Shown: one piece after another, positions 6,536-14,051 of the stretch
Layout of the letters: each line of letters opens with the position of its first letter
Numbering within the stretch: position 1 is the first letter of the stretch
NCBI GenBank assembly: GCA_041920505.1
Contig: JBHGXV010000037.1
Span: forward strand, 1 to 20,797
Length of the DNA stretch: 20,797 nucleotides
Direction: 5' to 3'
Source: JBHGXV01 sp041920505
Lineage (GTDB): Bacteria; Bacillota; Bacilli; Brevibacillales; Brevibacillaceae
Notes under the pieces: generated by a model
What the model saw: only the letters and a program-made list of their open reading frames with translations
Databases searched by the model: none
Told to the model about the DNA's origin: nothing
Position numbers and translations under genes: made by a program

Positions 6536-8049
6536 GAAGAAAATTCCGCTTTTTCTTTGTGGAAGCACAACTTGACCGAACCGAGCGCTCCGTTGCGGTT
6601 TTTCAAAAGGGTAAGCGAGACTGTCTCCATCTGCTTGGCCGCGCAAGACGGATCACTTTCTGTTTGCAGGTGAAAGATCGTGTCGACCGCCGCTTCCACG
6701 AGCGCATGCAGTTGCACCGCATCCGCCGTCCGCTGCGGCACGGTCATCACGACCGGCGTGCTCCATTTGCGCGACCACTGATGCAGCATGAACGCCGCCA
6801 TGGGTTCGTTGTTGTGCACCAGATTGCCGTTGTGGTCGCGGATCGCGGTCCGAAACAGATCGTCGATCACGATCACCGGCGCTTTGCCGACCGACTGGAT
6901 AATGCGGGAAATCATCTCTTCGATGTCGTCCAAGGTGGTCTGGAAGGTTCCTTCGATCGTCCACATGTGCTTGGCAATCTCGGCGTACGCCTGGGTGGCC
7001 GCGCTGATTTTGTCCAGTTCCACCTTGCCGGCGAGCACGTCTTGCGGCGGCACTTGCAAAAGACGGGCGATGCTGCGGCACCACAGTTCGTATCCGGTCA
7101 TCTCCCAGGAGACGTAGACGACCGGCGTGCCCGTTTTGGCGATCTGGTCGGAGATTTGGCGCAACAACATCGACTTGCCGCTGGACACGCTGCCCGCAAG
7201 CAGGTACAGTCCCGCCCTTAATCCCCCCGCCAGTTTCTCGTCCAGGGCGGCAAACCCGGTGGGGATCCCGTGCAACACGCCTTTTTGCCGTTTCGCGTAT
7301 TCCTCGGTAAACACGGTTAAACTACGGGCGTCCGGGAACAATGGCAGCTTTAGGTTTTCCGAAACGGCATCGTTTAATAAGCTCATAAACAGTTCCATCG
7401 GTTGTTTGGCGCGGAGGAACAGATCGTTGACGTCGCGCACCCCTTCCGGCAGGTGAACCATGTACACTTCGGTGGCGACGCCTTCCAACAGGGCGGCGAT
7501 GCGCAAGCTTTCGCGGCGGCCGGAGTCGTCATTGGGATAACAGACAAACACCCGCTTCCCCTTCAACTCCTGGGCGTGATGCTCCTTGAACACTGACATG
7601 TCGGGCAGCGAAACGGCGGGAAGCTGCACCTGCGCCAGCGACAGGACATCGAACACGTTGCGCACCAGAATGATGTCCTCGGCCACCGCGATCACCGGAT
7701 GGTTGAAAAAGGTGTCCCCCCGACCGAGCAAACTGCGGTACTTGGGCTCCCGATCATCAATGGTTCGTCCCACCAGATCGACCACTTTGCCGTGAACGTC
7801 CACGACGGGAAAGATGATGCAGTTGCTGAAGTAACCGCCCAGCATCCCTTTGCCCGCGTGAAAGCCGATCTTCGGCGTTTCAAACCCGATGCGGAAAAGT
7901 TCCACGGTCTTTTCCTCGATTCCCCGCGACGCCAGATATCCGAGCGCGTCCGGGGTCATCTGTTTGGCGTAGTGCGTCGCCAACTCGTCCAAATCTTCCC
8001 AGGAGAACCGTTTGGTTACGCCTTGCGTCTCCTTGTTCTTTTCATCCAT
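6523..8049 (-). CDS. Twinkle/T7 gp4-like protein: degenerate TOPRIM domain fused to DnaB-type helicase
   Basis: Encodes 508 residues. Residues about 30-220 align by eye with the DnaG core: TPDALGYLASRGI, IIFPVVDVHGKVVDLVGR, KYRSLLG, then the TOPRIM fold. The acidic residues are changed: DnaG VEGYMDV reads VRNVFDV here (Glu to R130), and DGDRAG reads PNDDSG (first Asp to P172). No CHC2 zinc domain precedes it. Residues about 255-500 are a RecA-like DnaB domain with Walker A GSVSSGKS (286-293), the SWEM motif with the catalytic Glu (E316), Walker B VIVIDD (392-397) and a KNRNGALG segment (483-490) matching the arginine-finger region of DnaB. So helicase activity looks possible and primase activity does not. 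The ATG at 8049 has GAAAGGAG 10 bases upstream; the frame is open to 8412, but that part overlaps the divergent deacetylase gene. Its function is unknown. Confidence 0.85.
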   Translation of the reverse strand: MDEKNKETQGVTKRFSWEDLDELATHYAKQMTPDALGYLASRGIEEKTVELFRIGFETPKIGFHAGKGMLGGYFSNCIIFPVVDVHGKVVDLVGRTIDDREPKYRSLLGRGDTFFNHPVIAVAEDIILVRNVFDVLSLAQVQLPAVSLPDMSVFKEHHAQELKGKRVFVCYPNDDSGRRESLRIAALLEGVATEVYMVHLPEGVRDVNDLFLRAKQPMELFMSLLNDAVSENLKLPLFPDARSLTVFTEEYAKRQKGVLHGIPTGFAALDEKLAGGLRAGLYLLAGSVSSGKSMLLRQISDQIAKTGTPVVYVSWEMTGYELWCRSIARLLQVPPQDVLAGKVELDKISAATQAYAEIAKHMWTIEGTFQTTLDDIEEMISRIIQSVGKAPVIVIDDLFRTAIRDHNGNLVHNNEPMAAFMLHQWSRKWSTPVVMTVPQRTADAVQLHALVEAAVDTIFHLQTESDPSCAAKQMETVSLTLLKNRNGALGSVKLCFHKEKAEFSSSHP

Positions 8050-8111
8050 GTGCGTTTGGCTCCTTTCCGCTGGGAAACTGCAGAAGAAATGCTGCAGGGC
8101 CCCGCTCGGTA

Positions 8112-8120
8112 TGCGATAAT
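8112..8120 (+). promoter_or_regulatory. Putative extended -10 promoter for the PIG-L deacetylase gene
   Basis: TGC followed directly by GATAAT (8115-8120), about 34 bases before the ribosome binding site. No good -35 is seen at 17 bases. In this 111-base divergent gap no convincing promoter for the helicase gene was found, although TTGACA and TTGACT boxes occur on the minus strand. Confidence 0.4.
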
Positions 8121-8160
8121 AGTCAAGCAAAAGAGCGAGTCGTGTCAAGGAGGTTGCATC

Positions 8161-8901
8161 ATGTCCAACAACCGGATGCTGTTTGTGTTTGCGCATCCCG
8201 ACGACGAGAGTTTCACGTCCGGGGTGACGATCGCCAAATACGCGCGCGAAGAAGGCGCGGACATTTCCCTGTTGTGCGCCACTCGCGGCCAGGCGGGAAA
8301 AGCCGGCGACCCGCCGCTCTGTTCGCCCGCCGAATTGCCGATGGTGCGTGAGCAGGAGTTGCGGGAAGCGGCCCGCATCCTCGGCATTTCCCACGTGGAG
8401 GTGCTTGAGCACGAGGACAAGCGCCTGTCGGCGGTTCCGCTAGAGACACTGGCCGGTCAGATTGCCGATGCCATCAGACGTCGCAAGCCGCAGGTCGTGG
8501 TAACGTTTGCGCCCCACGGCATCTCCGGCCATCCCGACCACCGCGCCATCTCGCAGGCCACTGACGCCGCCGTCACCCGCTACCCGCTGGACGAGCTGCC
8601 CGTGCAAAAACTGTACCATTGCACGCTTCCATCGACGTTTTCGTTCGGCAAGGGGATCTACACCGATCCGTACGAAGCCATTACCACGGAGATCCACGCT
8701 CCGGCCTATGTGGAGACAGCGGCGCAGGCGCTGTTGGCTCACCGCACCCAGCATCTCTCGGTGGAACGTGTCTTCCCCGGCATCACCCGAGGCGACTACA
8801 GCCATGTCCGTCCGGTCAATTTCTTTATCCTGCGCTGGCACCGCCTTCCTGGATACGCCTGGGAGGGCAAAGAGCGCGACCTGTTTGCGGGCGTTCTGTA
8901 A
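8161..8901 (+). CDS. PIG-L (LmbE) family deacetylase, possible bacillithiol-type BshB
   Basis: Encodes 246 residues, in the range of LmbE/BshB N-acetylglucosaminyl deacetylases (about 220-250). The zinc motif AHPDDE is at residues 11-16 and the second, GHPDHRAIS, at 123-131, which together supply the His-Asp-His zinc ligands and the catalytic Asp. The family removes acetyl groups from GlcNAc-containing substrates; in Bacillota the common role is deacetylation of GlcNAc-malate in bacillithiol synthesis, but other sugar substrates are possible. The ATG at 8161 has AAGGAGG 7 bases upstream; the frame stays open far upstream into the divergent helicase gene, and that part is not coding. It shares a terminator with the convergent mecA paralogue. 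The symbol is left blank because BshB1, BshB2 and other PIG-L enzymes cannot be told apart here. Confidence 0.85.
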   Translation: MSNNRMLFVFAHPDDESFTSGVTIAKYAREEGADISLLCATRGQAGKAGDPPLCSPAELPMVREQELREAARILGISHVEVLEHEDKRLSAVPLETLAGQIADAIRRRKPQVVVTFAPHGISGHPDHRAISQATDAAVTRYPLDELPVQKLYHCTLPSTFSFGKGIYTDPYEAITTEIHAPAYVETAAQALLAHRTQHLSVERVFPGITRGDYSHVRPVNFFILRWHRLPGYAWEGKERDLFAGVL

Positions 8902-8946
8902 GCCCGGTAAGCCCGTACTCGTGCGTCCAAGCCGTTCCTGTAGCAA

Positions 8947-8984
8947 AAAAGCACCTGGCATGAGTTTTTCAAGCAGGTGCTTTT
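8947..8984. terminator. Bidirectional rho-independent terminator
   Basis: AAAAGCACCTG and CAGGTGCTTTT form a perfect 11-base stem around a 16-base loop. T runs follow on both strands (four on plus, six on minus), serving the deacetylase and the convergent mecA paralogue. Confidence 0.9.
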
Positions 8985-8994
8985 CCTATATGCA

Positions 8995-9591
8995 TTATGC
9001 GAATCGACGGCAGATTTCCTTGACAGCGTCGTCAGCAAACACGACTTTGCCGTATTCCTCCAGCACATAAACAGTCGTCGGAGTCGCTTCACCGTATTCA
9101 GAGAGAATCGCGATCAGTTTTTGGTAGCGATCTTGATCGAGATCAACTTCCTCCAGGACGAGGAAGTATTTTCCTTGATAGAAGTAGGCGCTGCCGCCGT
9201 TGGTCAGCATCGCGTTGATCCGGTGGGCGGCTTCTACCATGTGTTCAAAGTCCCGGAACGAATAGATGATCAGGTCGCTTTCTTCAAGCGTCACTTCCAT
9301 CTCGTAGACTTCTTCGTCGTACTCTTCTTCCTTCTCGACTTTGCTGTCTGTTTTTCCGCGTGTAACGATCACAACCATCCCCTGAGCTGGCAAGGCGAAT
9401 ACCTCGACGGCCACCGGACCGGACACTTCAAAACCCAGTTCCTGGTAGGCCTGTTCCATCATGTCGTTGAACAGTTCGTGCACTTTTGGAATGTCACGCC
9501 ACATGTCTTCTTTTTCAATGCCTCGTTCCGACAGGTCGTCAAACGTTAAGAAGATCCGTATCTTGTCTTGACCAAGGCGCTCTACCCGCAT
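8995..9591 (-). CDS. mecB: MecA-family adaptor protein (YpbH/MecB position)
   Basis: Encodes 198 residues, typical of MecA/YpbH (about 194-218). The start MRVERLGQDKIRIFLTFDDL is the family N-terminus, followed by ERGIEKEDMWRD and FNDMMEQAYQELGFEVSGP. An acidic linker (KEEEYDEEVYEMEV) leads into the C-terminal ClpC-binding domain (YSFRDFEHMVEAAHRI and YFLVLEEV). MecA proteins deliver substrates to ClpCP and promote ClpC assembly. I chose the ATG at 9591 because it gives the conserved family N-terminus and has GGAGGGG 6 bases upstream; the frame is open a further 128 codons, but that includes a promoter-like sequence. Its position next to gudB and before the ypbE/ypbD-like genes matches ypbH (mecB) rather than mecA, which lies elsewhere in Bacillus. 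Confidence 0.9.
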   Translation of the reverse strand: MRVERLGQDKIRIFLTFDDLSERGIEKEDMWRDIPKVHELFNDMMEQAYQELGFEVSGPVAVEVFALPAQGMVVIVTRGKTDSKVEKEEEYDEEVYEMEVTLEESDLIIYSFRDFEHMVEAAHRINAMLTNGGSAYFYQGKYFLVLEEVDLDQDRYQKLIAILSEYGEATPTTVYVLEEYGKVVFADDAVKEICRRFA

Positions 9592-9695
9592 GACTGTCCC
9601 CTCCTCGCCATCCAGTCGTACTACAAGGTATGAAGGTTTCCTTGTAATGGTTCTCCGCACTCCCGTGTTTCTCACAATTTGGGAACGGAACGACT

Positions 9696-9720
9696 CCTTT
9701 ACCGTTGAGACGGGTAAAGG
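9696..9720 (-). promoter_or_regulatory. Hairpin at the 5' end of the mecB leader
   Basis: CCTTTACC and GGTAAAGG form a perfect 8-base stem with a 9-base loop, starting a few bases after the expected transcript start in a leader of about 135 bases. The 3' arm with the next bases reads AAAGGAG, a ribosome-binding-like sequence with no start codon at a usable distance. It may stabilise or regulate the mRNA; it is not a known riboswitch class to me. Confidence 0.4.
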
Positions 9721-9733
9721 TGCCGATTTGCTT

Positions 9734-9762
9734 ATCATATAATATAGCACAAATCGGGACAA
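9734..9762 (-). promoter_or_regulatory. Sigma-A promoter of mecB
   Basis: On the minus strand TTGTCC (9757-9762), 17 bases, TATGAT (9734-9739), in an AT-rich stretch. The transcript would begin near 9727 and have a leader of about 135 bases. Confidence 0.6.
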
Positions 9763-9844
9763 GAATATAGCCAGGAGTGCGCTGGATGCCAAGGTCAGCA
9801 ATCGACAAGATCTGATGAAATGGTGCGGAAAATGAAAAGGTGTG

Positions 9845-9904
9845 TCAGTTTCTGCGCTTTCCCAGGAAAACCGGGGCTGTCGGCTCTGAAAAGCGGGACA
9901 ACAC
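9845..9904 (-). CDS. Possible 19-residue leader peptide upstream of mecB
   Basis: GTG at 9904 opens a 19-codon frame (MLSRFSEPTAPVFLGKRRN). AAAGGAG lies exactly 10 bases upstream, the spacing used by several genes in this window, and a promoter-like pair is at 9946-9975. It could be a regulatory leader peptide or a chance match. Positions 9763-9844 and 9922-9993 show no other coding signal. Confidence 0.2.
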   Translation of the reverse strand: MLSRFSEPTAPVFLGKRRN

Positions 9905-9945
9905 GCCAAACTTGCTCCTTTCCGCGTTCCGTCAACCCCGACACT

Positions 9946-9975
9946 AGAATATGCAGCACGAGAGAAAAATGCCAA
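9946..9975 (-). promoter_or_regulatory. Promoter-like sequence between the LysM gene and mecB
   Basis: On the minus strand TTGGCA (9970-9975), 18 bases, TATTCT (9946-9951). It would produce a second, longer mecB transcript that includes the 19-codon frame. Confidence 0.35.
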
Positions 9976-9993
9976 TCCGCTCTCGGTTTTCCC

Positions 9994-10641
9994 TCATTCC
10001 TGATTCGGCACGCCGGGGATGTACAGCACCTTGCCGACAGACAGCGGCTCGTTCAAGCCAATGCCGTTGTAGCGGGCGATCTGCTCGGCGCTGCGGTTGT
10101 GTCCGTAATAGCGGCGCGACAGGGAAAACAGCGTCTCGCCCGGTTTGACCACGTGGCGCACCACCTTTGTCTTCGGCGTCGGAAGCGCAGTCCCCTCGGT
10201 CTTGGCGTCGGTGCGGACAACGACCGCCGGGCTGTTGGCGGACACGGCAGTCGCCGGGGACGACATCGTCTTGCGAGCGTCTGCGGTCACAGGTTTGGAC
10301 GCGGACGCCGAATCGGTGCCGGATGCGGGCGATGCCGTGGACGTGTCGTCCGGACGCGGCGCGGCGGCGCGATCCCGGGACGCGTCGACCGGCGGCGGTT
10401 CGCTTGAACGGCTATTGGACGGGCCTGCTTGCGGCGCGCTTTCCCGGTTTGCGGGAGACACGTCTGCTGGCGGGGCCGAATGGTCGTTTTGTCCGAACAA
10501 CGCGTATACGAGCGTGCCGCAGGCCAACACGCCAATCACCGCGAGGACGAATTGTCGCCAGGCGCGCCCGCGACGCTCTTTGCGACGGCCTTGACGAGCA
10601 GAGCGCGGCGGCAATCCCCCATCCGTTTGGTATTGTGGCAT
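9994..10641 (-). CDS. ypbE: Membrane-anchored LysM protein (YpbE-like)
   Basis: Encodes 215 residues. A basic cytosolic N-terminus (RQGRRKERRGRAWRQ) is followed by one transmembrane helix at about residues 30-49, a long Ser/Pro/Ala-rich linker (about 50-155) and a C-terminal LysM domain at about 162-211 (HVVKPGETLFSLSRRYYG to GKVLYIPG). The layout puts LysM outside the membrane, where it should bind peptidoglycan GlcNAc. This is the architecture and position of B. subtilis YpbE. The ATG at 10641 has AAAGGAGG 9 bases upstream. It starts 33 bases after the stop of the CPBP gene, so it is the last gene of the ypbB-recQ operon. No clear terminator follows. Its exact role is not known. Confidence 0.85.
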   Translation of the reverse strand: MPQYQTDGGLPPRSARQGRRKERRGRAWRQFVLAVIGVLACGTLVYALFGQNDHSAPPADVSPANRESAPQAGPSNSRSSEPPPVDASRDRAAAPRPDDTSTASPASGTDSASASKPVTADARKTMSSPATAVSANSPAVVVRTDAKTEGTALPTPKTKVVRHVVKPGETLFSLSRRYYGHNRSAEQIARYNGIGLNEPLSVGKVLYIPGVPNQE

Positions 10642-10674
10642 GACAAACCGCCTCCTTTCGCACATCGGGTTACA

Positions 10675-11250
10675 TCAGCCGTCTGTCTCACGGCGAGACC
10701 GCCGTTGGATCGACAGCGCGAGCAGAAAATCGATCAGGCTGTGGGCAAGAATCGGCGCAAGCAGATTGCCGCTTGCGTCAAACAAGAACCCCAGCACAAA
10801 ACTGGTGGCAAAGACGGTAGCCGCGAGAACCGCCTTGCGCAGATAGCGGAAGTGAATCAGCGTAAACACGAGGCTGGTCCAGCCATTGCCGAGCATTGGC
10901 TGCAAAACGCCGCGAAACAGCCATTCCTCGCTTACGCCCACCAGCACGCACAGCAACGCGGTCCGGGCGAGCGACAACCCGTGAAACAAGCGACGGTTGA
11001 TCTCACCGTCGTCCACCCACTGCTTGGGTAGCGCGCGATCCATCCACAGAGACAGCGAAACGAAGAAAAGGGCTACGGCGACGGCCCACGCCATCGGCTT
11101 CGCTCCGGGATAGGCGAACAAGGCGACGGTTCCGGCAAAGGAGTGGATGAAGAGACTGGCGACAACCGCGACGGCCAGCACGATCCCCTGCGTGAGCAGC
11201 AAATTGATGCGCAGCACGTATTCGTCCAGATGCCGCATCCTGTTCCTCAC
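10675..11250 (-). CDS. ypbD: CPBP family intramembrane metalloprotease (YpbD-like)
   Basis: Encodes 191 residues with about five or six hydrophobic helices. It has the CPBP/CAAX-protease (Abi) motifs: EEWLFRG (glutamate pair and Arg, in GVSEEWLFRGVLQPML), FTLIHFRYL with the second-motif His, and HSLIDFLLAL as the third. Members are membrane proteases, and some act in bacteriocin self-immunity or maturation; the substrate here is unknown. I chose the GTG at 11250, which overlaps the recQ stop as GTGA and has AAAAGGAGG 10 bases upstream; an in-frame ATG at 11238 is the alternative. The GTGA overlap implies translational coupling with recQ. Position matches ypbD of Bacillus. Confidence 0.85.
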   Translation of the reverse strand: MRNRMRHLDEYVLRINLLLTQGIVLAVAVVASLFIHSFAGTVALFAYPGAKPMAWAVAVALFFVSLSLWMDRALPKQWVDDGEINRRLFHGLSLARTALLCVLVGVSEEWLFRGVLQPMLGNGWTSLVFTLIHFRYLRKAVLAATVFATSFVLGFLFDASGNLLAPILAHSLIDFLLALSIQRRSRRETDG

Positions 11251-12836
11251 GAGACATCTTCCTCCTTTTGGACGCGAAGAGGCGGCAACAGGTTTCGCAA
11301 GGCTTGCCGCAAATCCCAGGGAGGCGCCTCGGATGACGCCGCCCGTACGCGCTCTGCCCGGTACCGCTCCAGGTTCAGTCCGCATCGGCAGCAACAATCG
11401 GCGAGCGACTCGCCAGGTTCGCTCTCGTCAAAATAGGCGGCCAGCCCCGCGCGCAAACAGCCGCTTCCTTCCGCCCACTCCTGCATCTGCCTCAGCTTGG
11501 CCAGCTTCGTCTGCCGGGTCTGATCCAGCTCGCGCAACATCCACGATCGCACAGCCGCGACTTCCTGCGCCTTGCGGGTGAAGCGAAAACCGTTCCTCGT
11601 CTGGACGACGTCGGCGACCAGACGGGCCTGTTCGGCGTAGAAAAACAGCGTGCGCGCCATCGTCTCCCCGACCCCGGCCCACTCGTGCAACTCCAGATAG
11701 GAAATCTCCGCGTCTGTCTGGCCGAACTGGCCAATCGTACGCAAGAAGCCCTCCACCTCGCTTGGTCCCGGAAATTCGTTCGCAAGCAGGCGGTGATGGA
11801 TCGCCGCATCCTCCGGCGAGTAGAACAGGCAGGCGTAACCGGGCAGCCCGTCCCGCCCGATCCGCCCCACCTCCTGCACGTACGCCTCCACGCTGGAAGG
11901 CAGGTGATAGTGCAGGACAAACCGGATGTCGGCCTTGTCGATCCCCATGCCAAAGGCGTTGGTGGCGATGATCACGTCCAGTTCGCCGCGCAAAAACTGC
12001 TCCTGGATCAACACCCGCTCGACGCCGCTCATCCCGCCGTGATAGCCGTACACCCGCTCGACGCCGGACGCGAGGCACTCCGCCACCAGTTGCTCCACCG
12101 CCTGACGCGTGCCGCAGTAGACAATCCCCGGTCCTTGCAGGGTGTCAAGCATCTCCCGCAATCGTTGCCGTTTGTCCGATTCCGACGCGACCGGGATGAG
12201 ATCGTACGCCAGATTGGGCCGGTTGAGCGGCTGGGCGACCACGTCTTGGGGCCGGATGGAAAAGAGCCGGCAGATTTCCTCGCGCACCGCGCGTGTCGCG
12301 GTGGCGGTCACGGCCAGCACCGGTGGCGAACCGAGCGCGGCGACGACGTCCGGCAACCGCAGGTAATCGGTGCGAAAATCGTGTCCCCACTGCGAGATGC
12401 AGTGGGCTTCGTCGACGGCAACGAGCGACACGCCGCGCTGCCTGATTAGGCGGCACACCTGCGGCTGCATCAGCTTTTCCGGCGAGATGTACAACAGCCT
12501 GTAGCGTCCCTGAACCAGTTCGTCCAGCACCTGCCTGGCCTCCGCGCCGCTCAACGCGCTGTTCAGGTAGGCCACGTCACGCCGGCCTTTTTGCCGAAGC
12601 TTTTGCACCTGATCGACCATCAGGGAAATCAGCGGCGAGACCACCAGCGTCACGCCGGGGAGCAACAGCGACGGCAGTTGGTACGCAAGCGACTTTCCCC
12701 CGCCGGTGGCGATGAGGCCGAGCACATTGCGGCCGACAAGCAACCGTTCGACGATCTCCCGCTGGCCAGGACGAAACGTCTGGTGGCCAAAATGACGCAT
12801 CAGCGTCTGTTCCAGCGGCTCACGTAACGCGTTCAA
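11247..12836 (-). CDS. recQ: ATP-dependent DNA helicase RecQ, short form without HRDC
   Basis: Encodes 529 residues. RecQ motifs run in order: motif 0 FGHQTFRPGQ (16-25), Walker A ATGGGKS (43-49), DEAH (142-145), TATAT (177-181), and motif VI in YVQEVGRIGRDG (319-330). After the two RecA domains comes a helical region and a C-terminal cysteine group (C460, then CCCRC at 481-485) that should form the RecQ zinc site. There is no HRDC domain, as in the short Bacillus RecQ (YpbC). It unwinds DNA 3' to 5' in repair and fork restart. I chose the TTG at 12836 because AAAGGAGG lies 9 bases upstream; this gives a 17-base overlap with ypbB. The frame is open to 12896 with no better site. Confidence 0.92.
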   Translation of the reverse strand: MNALREPLEQTLMRHFGHQTFRPGQREIVERLLVGRNVLGLIATGGGKSLAYQLPSLLLPGVTLVVSPLISLMVDQVQKLRQKGRRDVAYLNSALSGAEARQVLDELVQGRYRLLYISPEKLMQPQVCRLIRQRGVSLVAVDEAHCISQWGHDFRTDYLRLPDVVAALGSPPVLAVTATATRAVREEICRLFSIRPQDVVAQPLNRPNLAYDLIPVASESDKRQRLREMLDTLQGPGIVYCGTRQAVEQLVAECLASGVERVYGYHGGMSGVERVLIQEQFLRGELDVIIATNAFGMGIDKADIRFVLHYHLPSSVEAYVQEVGRIGRDGLPGYACLFYSPEDAAIHHRLLANEFPGPSEVEGFLRTIGQFGQTDAEISYLELHEWAGVGETMARTLFFYAEQARLVADVVQTRNGFRFTRKAQEVAAVRSWMLRELDQTRQTKLAKLRQMQEWAEGSGCLRAGLAAYFDESEPGESLADCCCRCGLNLERYRAERVRAASSEAPPWDLRQALRNLLPPLRVQKEEDVS

Positions 12837-13941
12837 CAGCCATCTCCTCCTTTCGCGCCAGGGCCAGGCGGATTTGCAGGTAGCTGTACGCCTCACCCAG
12901 TTCGTCCTTGATCAGCCGAAGCCGCCTGGTGGCCAATCGGCGGCTCGCGGCGAGAATCGCCCGTTTGGCCTCGTCGCTCAGAAAGCGGGAATCGTCCCAT
13001 TCCGGACAATGCAGCGCGATCTCCACCAAATGGTCTTCCACCGTGCCCAGCTTCAAGCCGCGCCGCTCGGCGATCTGCTGTGCGTCAAGCCCCATGCGGA
13101 CAAGCCGGTACGTCTCGCTGGCGCTCGCGGTAAGCCGGGTATCGGCCCCGCTCTCGTCTGTAAGCAGCCGGGCGAGCAGCGGGAACCGCTCTGGCTGGGA
13201 GTCAAGCCGCTTGCCCATCGCCGTCAACGCCCACTGCTCCTTCACCTGCAACAAGGCGGGCGGCTCGTTCAGCCGGTAGGCGATCTGTTCTCGTGTCAGC
13301 CCCGCCTGTCCCGCACCGGACAACTGTTCGACCATCAGCCGCTGCACGTCTTGCGGAAAGTCCGCGAAAAGTTCGTACAGTTCGGCCGACAGCCCGTCCA
13401 TCCAGCGTAGCCTCTGCTCTTTTGTCCGCAATTGCCGCTTCACCCAGGCCTGCACCGCTTTCTCTTGAACCACCGGGTAAAACGAGAGTTGATCCGACAA
13501 CAGGTGGGATACGGTCTGGACGATCAGCCTAAGCCGCAACCAGCACTCCGTAAGCCGCCTCGCCCAGCGGATTCCGTCCAGCGGTTCGAGCCACCAATCC
13601 AACCGGTAGCGCGACCACCCCTCCTCCACGATTGCCTTCGCGTGCGGATGCACGTCATACGTCCGCTTCCCCGACTGGCCCAGAAGCGTTCGCATCCGGA
13701 TCAGCCCGGCGTTCTCCAACGAACCGACGATTTCTTCCCAACGCTCTTTCGTCAACGAGGGAAACAGCCGATAATAGGAATGGAGCTTGTACATATGTAC
13801 GTCTTGATAGGTCTGGTTGGCTTTTCTGCCTTTCAACACGTAGTAAAACGCCTGCGCGGTTCGCTCGCCAGCCAACGGCAAAAGCCCTGCGAGCGCGATG
13901 GTTTGCATAAACCGACGGTCTTCTGCTTGCAGTTCCTTCAT
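12820..13941 (-). CDS. ypbB: YpbB-like helix-turn-helix protein
   Basis: Encodes 373 residues, close to YpbB of Bacillus (about 350). The N-terminal two thirds are helical and carry no catalytic motif. The C-terminal part, SASETYRLVRMGLDAQQIAERRGLKLGTVEDHLVEIAL (about residues 285-320), is a helix-turn-helix of the HTH_40 type also found at the C-terminus of some RecQ helicases. It overlaps recQ by 17 bases, so the two are translated together, and a joint DNA role is likely but unproven. The ATG at 13941 has GAAGGGG 5 bases upstream. The upstream TATAAC at 13979-13984 may be its -10, but no good -35 is seen. Confidence 0.85.
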   Translation of the reverse strand: MKELQAEDRRFMQTIALAGLLPLAGERTAQAFYYVLKGRKANQTYQDVHMYKLHSYYRLFPSLTKERWEEIVGSLENAGLIRMRTLLGQSGKRTYDVHPHAKAIVEEGWSRYRLDWWLEPLDGIRWARRLTECWLRLRLIVQTVSHLLSDQLSFYPVVQEKAVQAWVKRQLRTKEQRLRWMDGLSAELYELFADFPQDVQRLMVEQLSGAGQAGLTREQIAYRLNEPPALLQVKEQWALTAMGKRLDSQPERFPLLARLLTDESGADTRLTASASETYRLVRMGLDAQQIAERRGLKLGTVEDHLVEIALHCPEWDDSRFLSDEAKRAILAASRRLATRRLRLIKDELGEAYSYLQIRLALARKEEMAVERVT

Positions 13942-13956
13942 GATTACCCCTTCTTG

Positions 13957-13986
13957 TTCACGGGACGAGTGGACTTGCGTTATACT
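13957..13986 (+). promoter_or_regulatory. Putative sigma-A promoter for the coiled-coil membrane protein gene
   Basis: TTCACG (13957-13962), 18 bases, TATACT (13981-13986), about 55 bases before the ribosome binding site. The -10 overlaps a possible divergent -10 for ypbB on the other strand. Confidence 0.4.
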
Positions 13987-14051
13987 GAGAGAAGCCCCGA
14001 CACAGCGGATGATTTTTCCAAAAAAGAACGATCAACAGACGGAGGAAGAGG

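Noticed and set aside
8050..8412. N-terminal extension of the TOPRIM-helicase protein
   Set aside because: It overlaps the divergent deacetylase gene and its promoter, and a strong ribosome binding site stands before the ATG at 8049.
8900..8919. Tandem TAAGCCCGG TAAGCCCGT after the deacetylase gene
   Set aside because: A single nine-base duplication with no further copies; most likely slippage rather than a functional repeat.
9592..9975. In-frame extension of the mecB coding frame upstream
   Set aside because: MecA family proteins begin at the chosen Met; the extension contains a good promoter and a hairpin and has no MecA-like sequence.
9959..9985. CGAGAG...CTCTCG hairpin just after the LysM gene
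   Set aside because: The stem is only 6 bases with a 15-base loop, and no T run follows on the minus strand, so it is not a convincing terminator for that gene.
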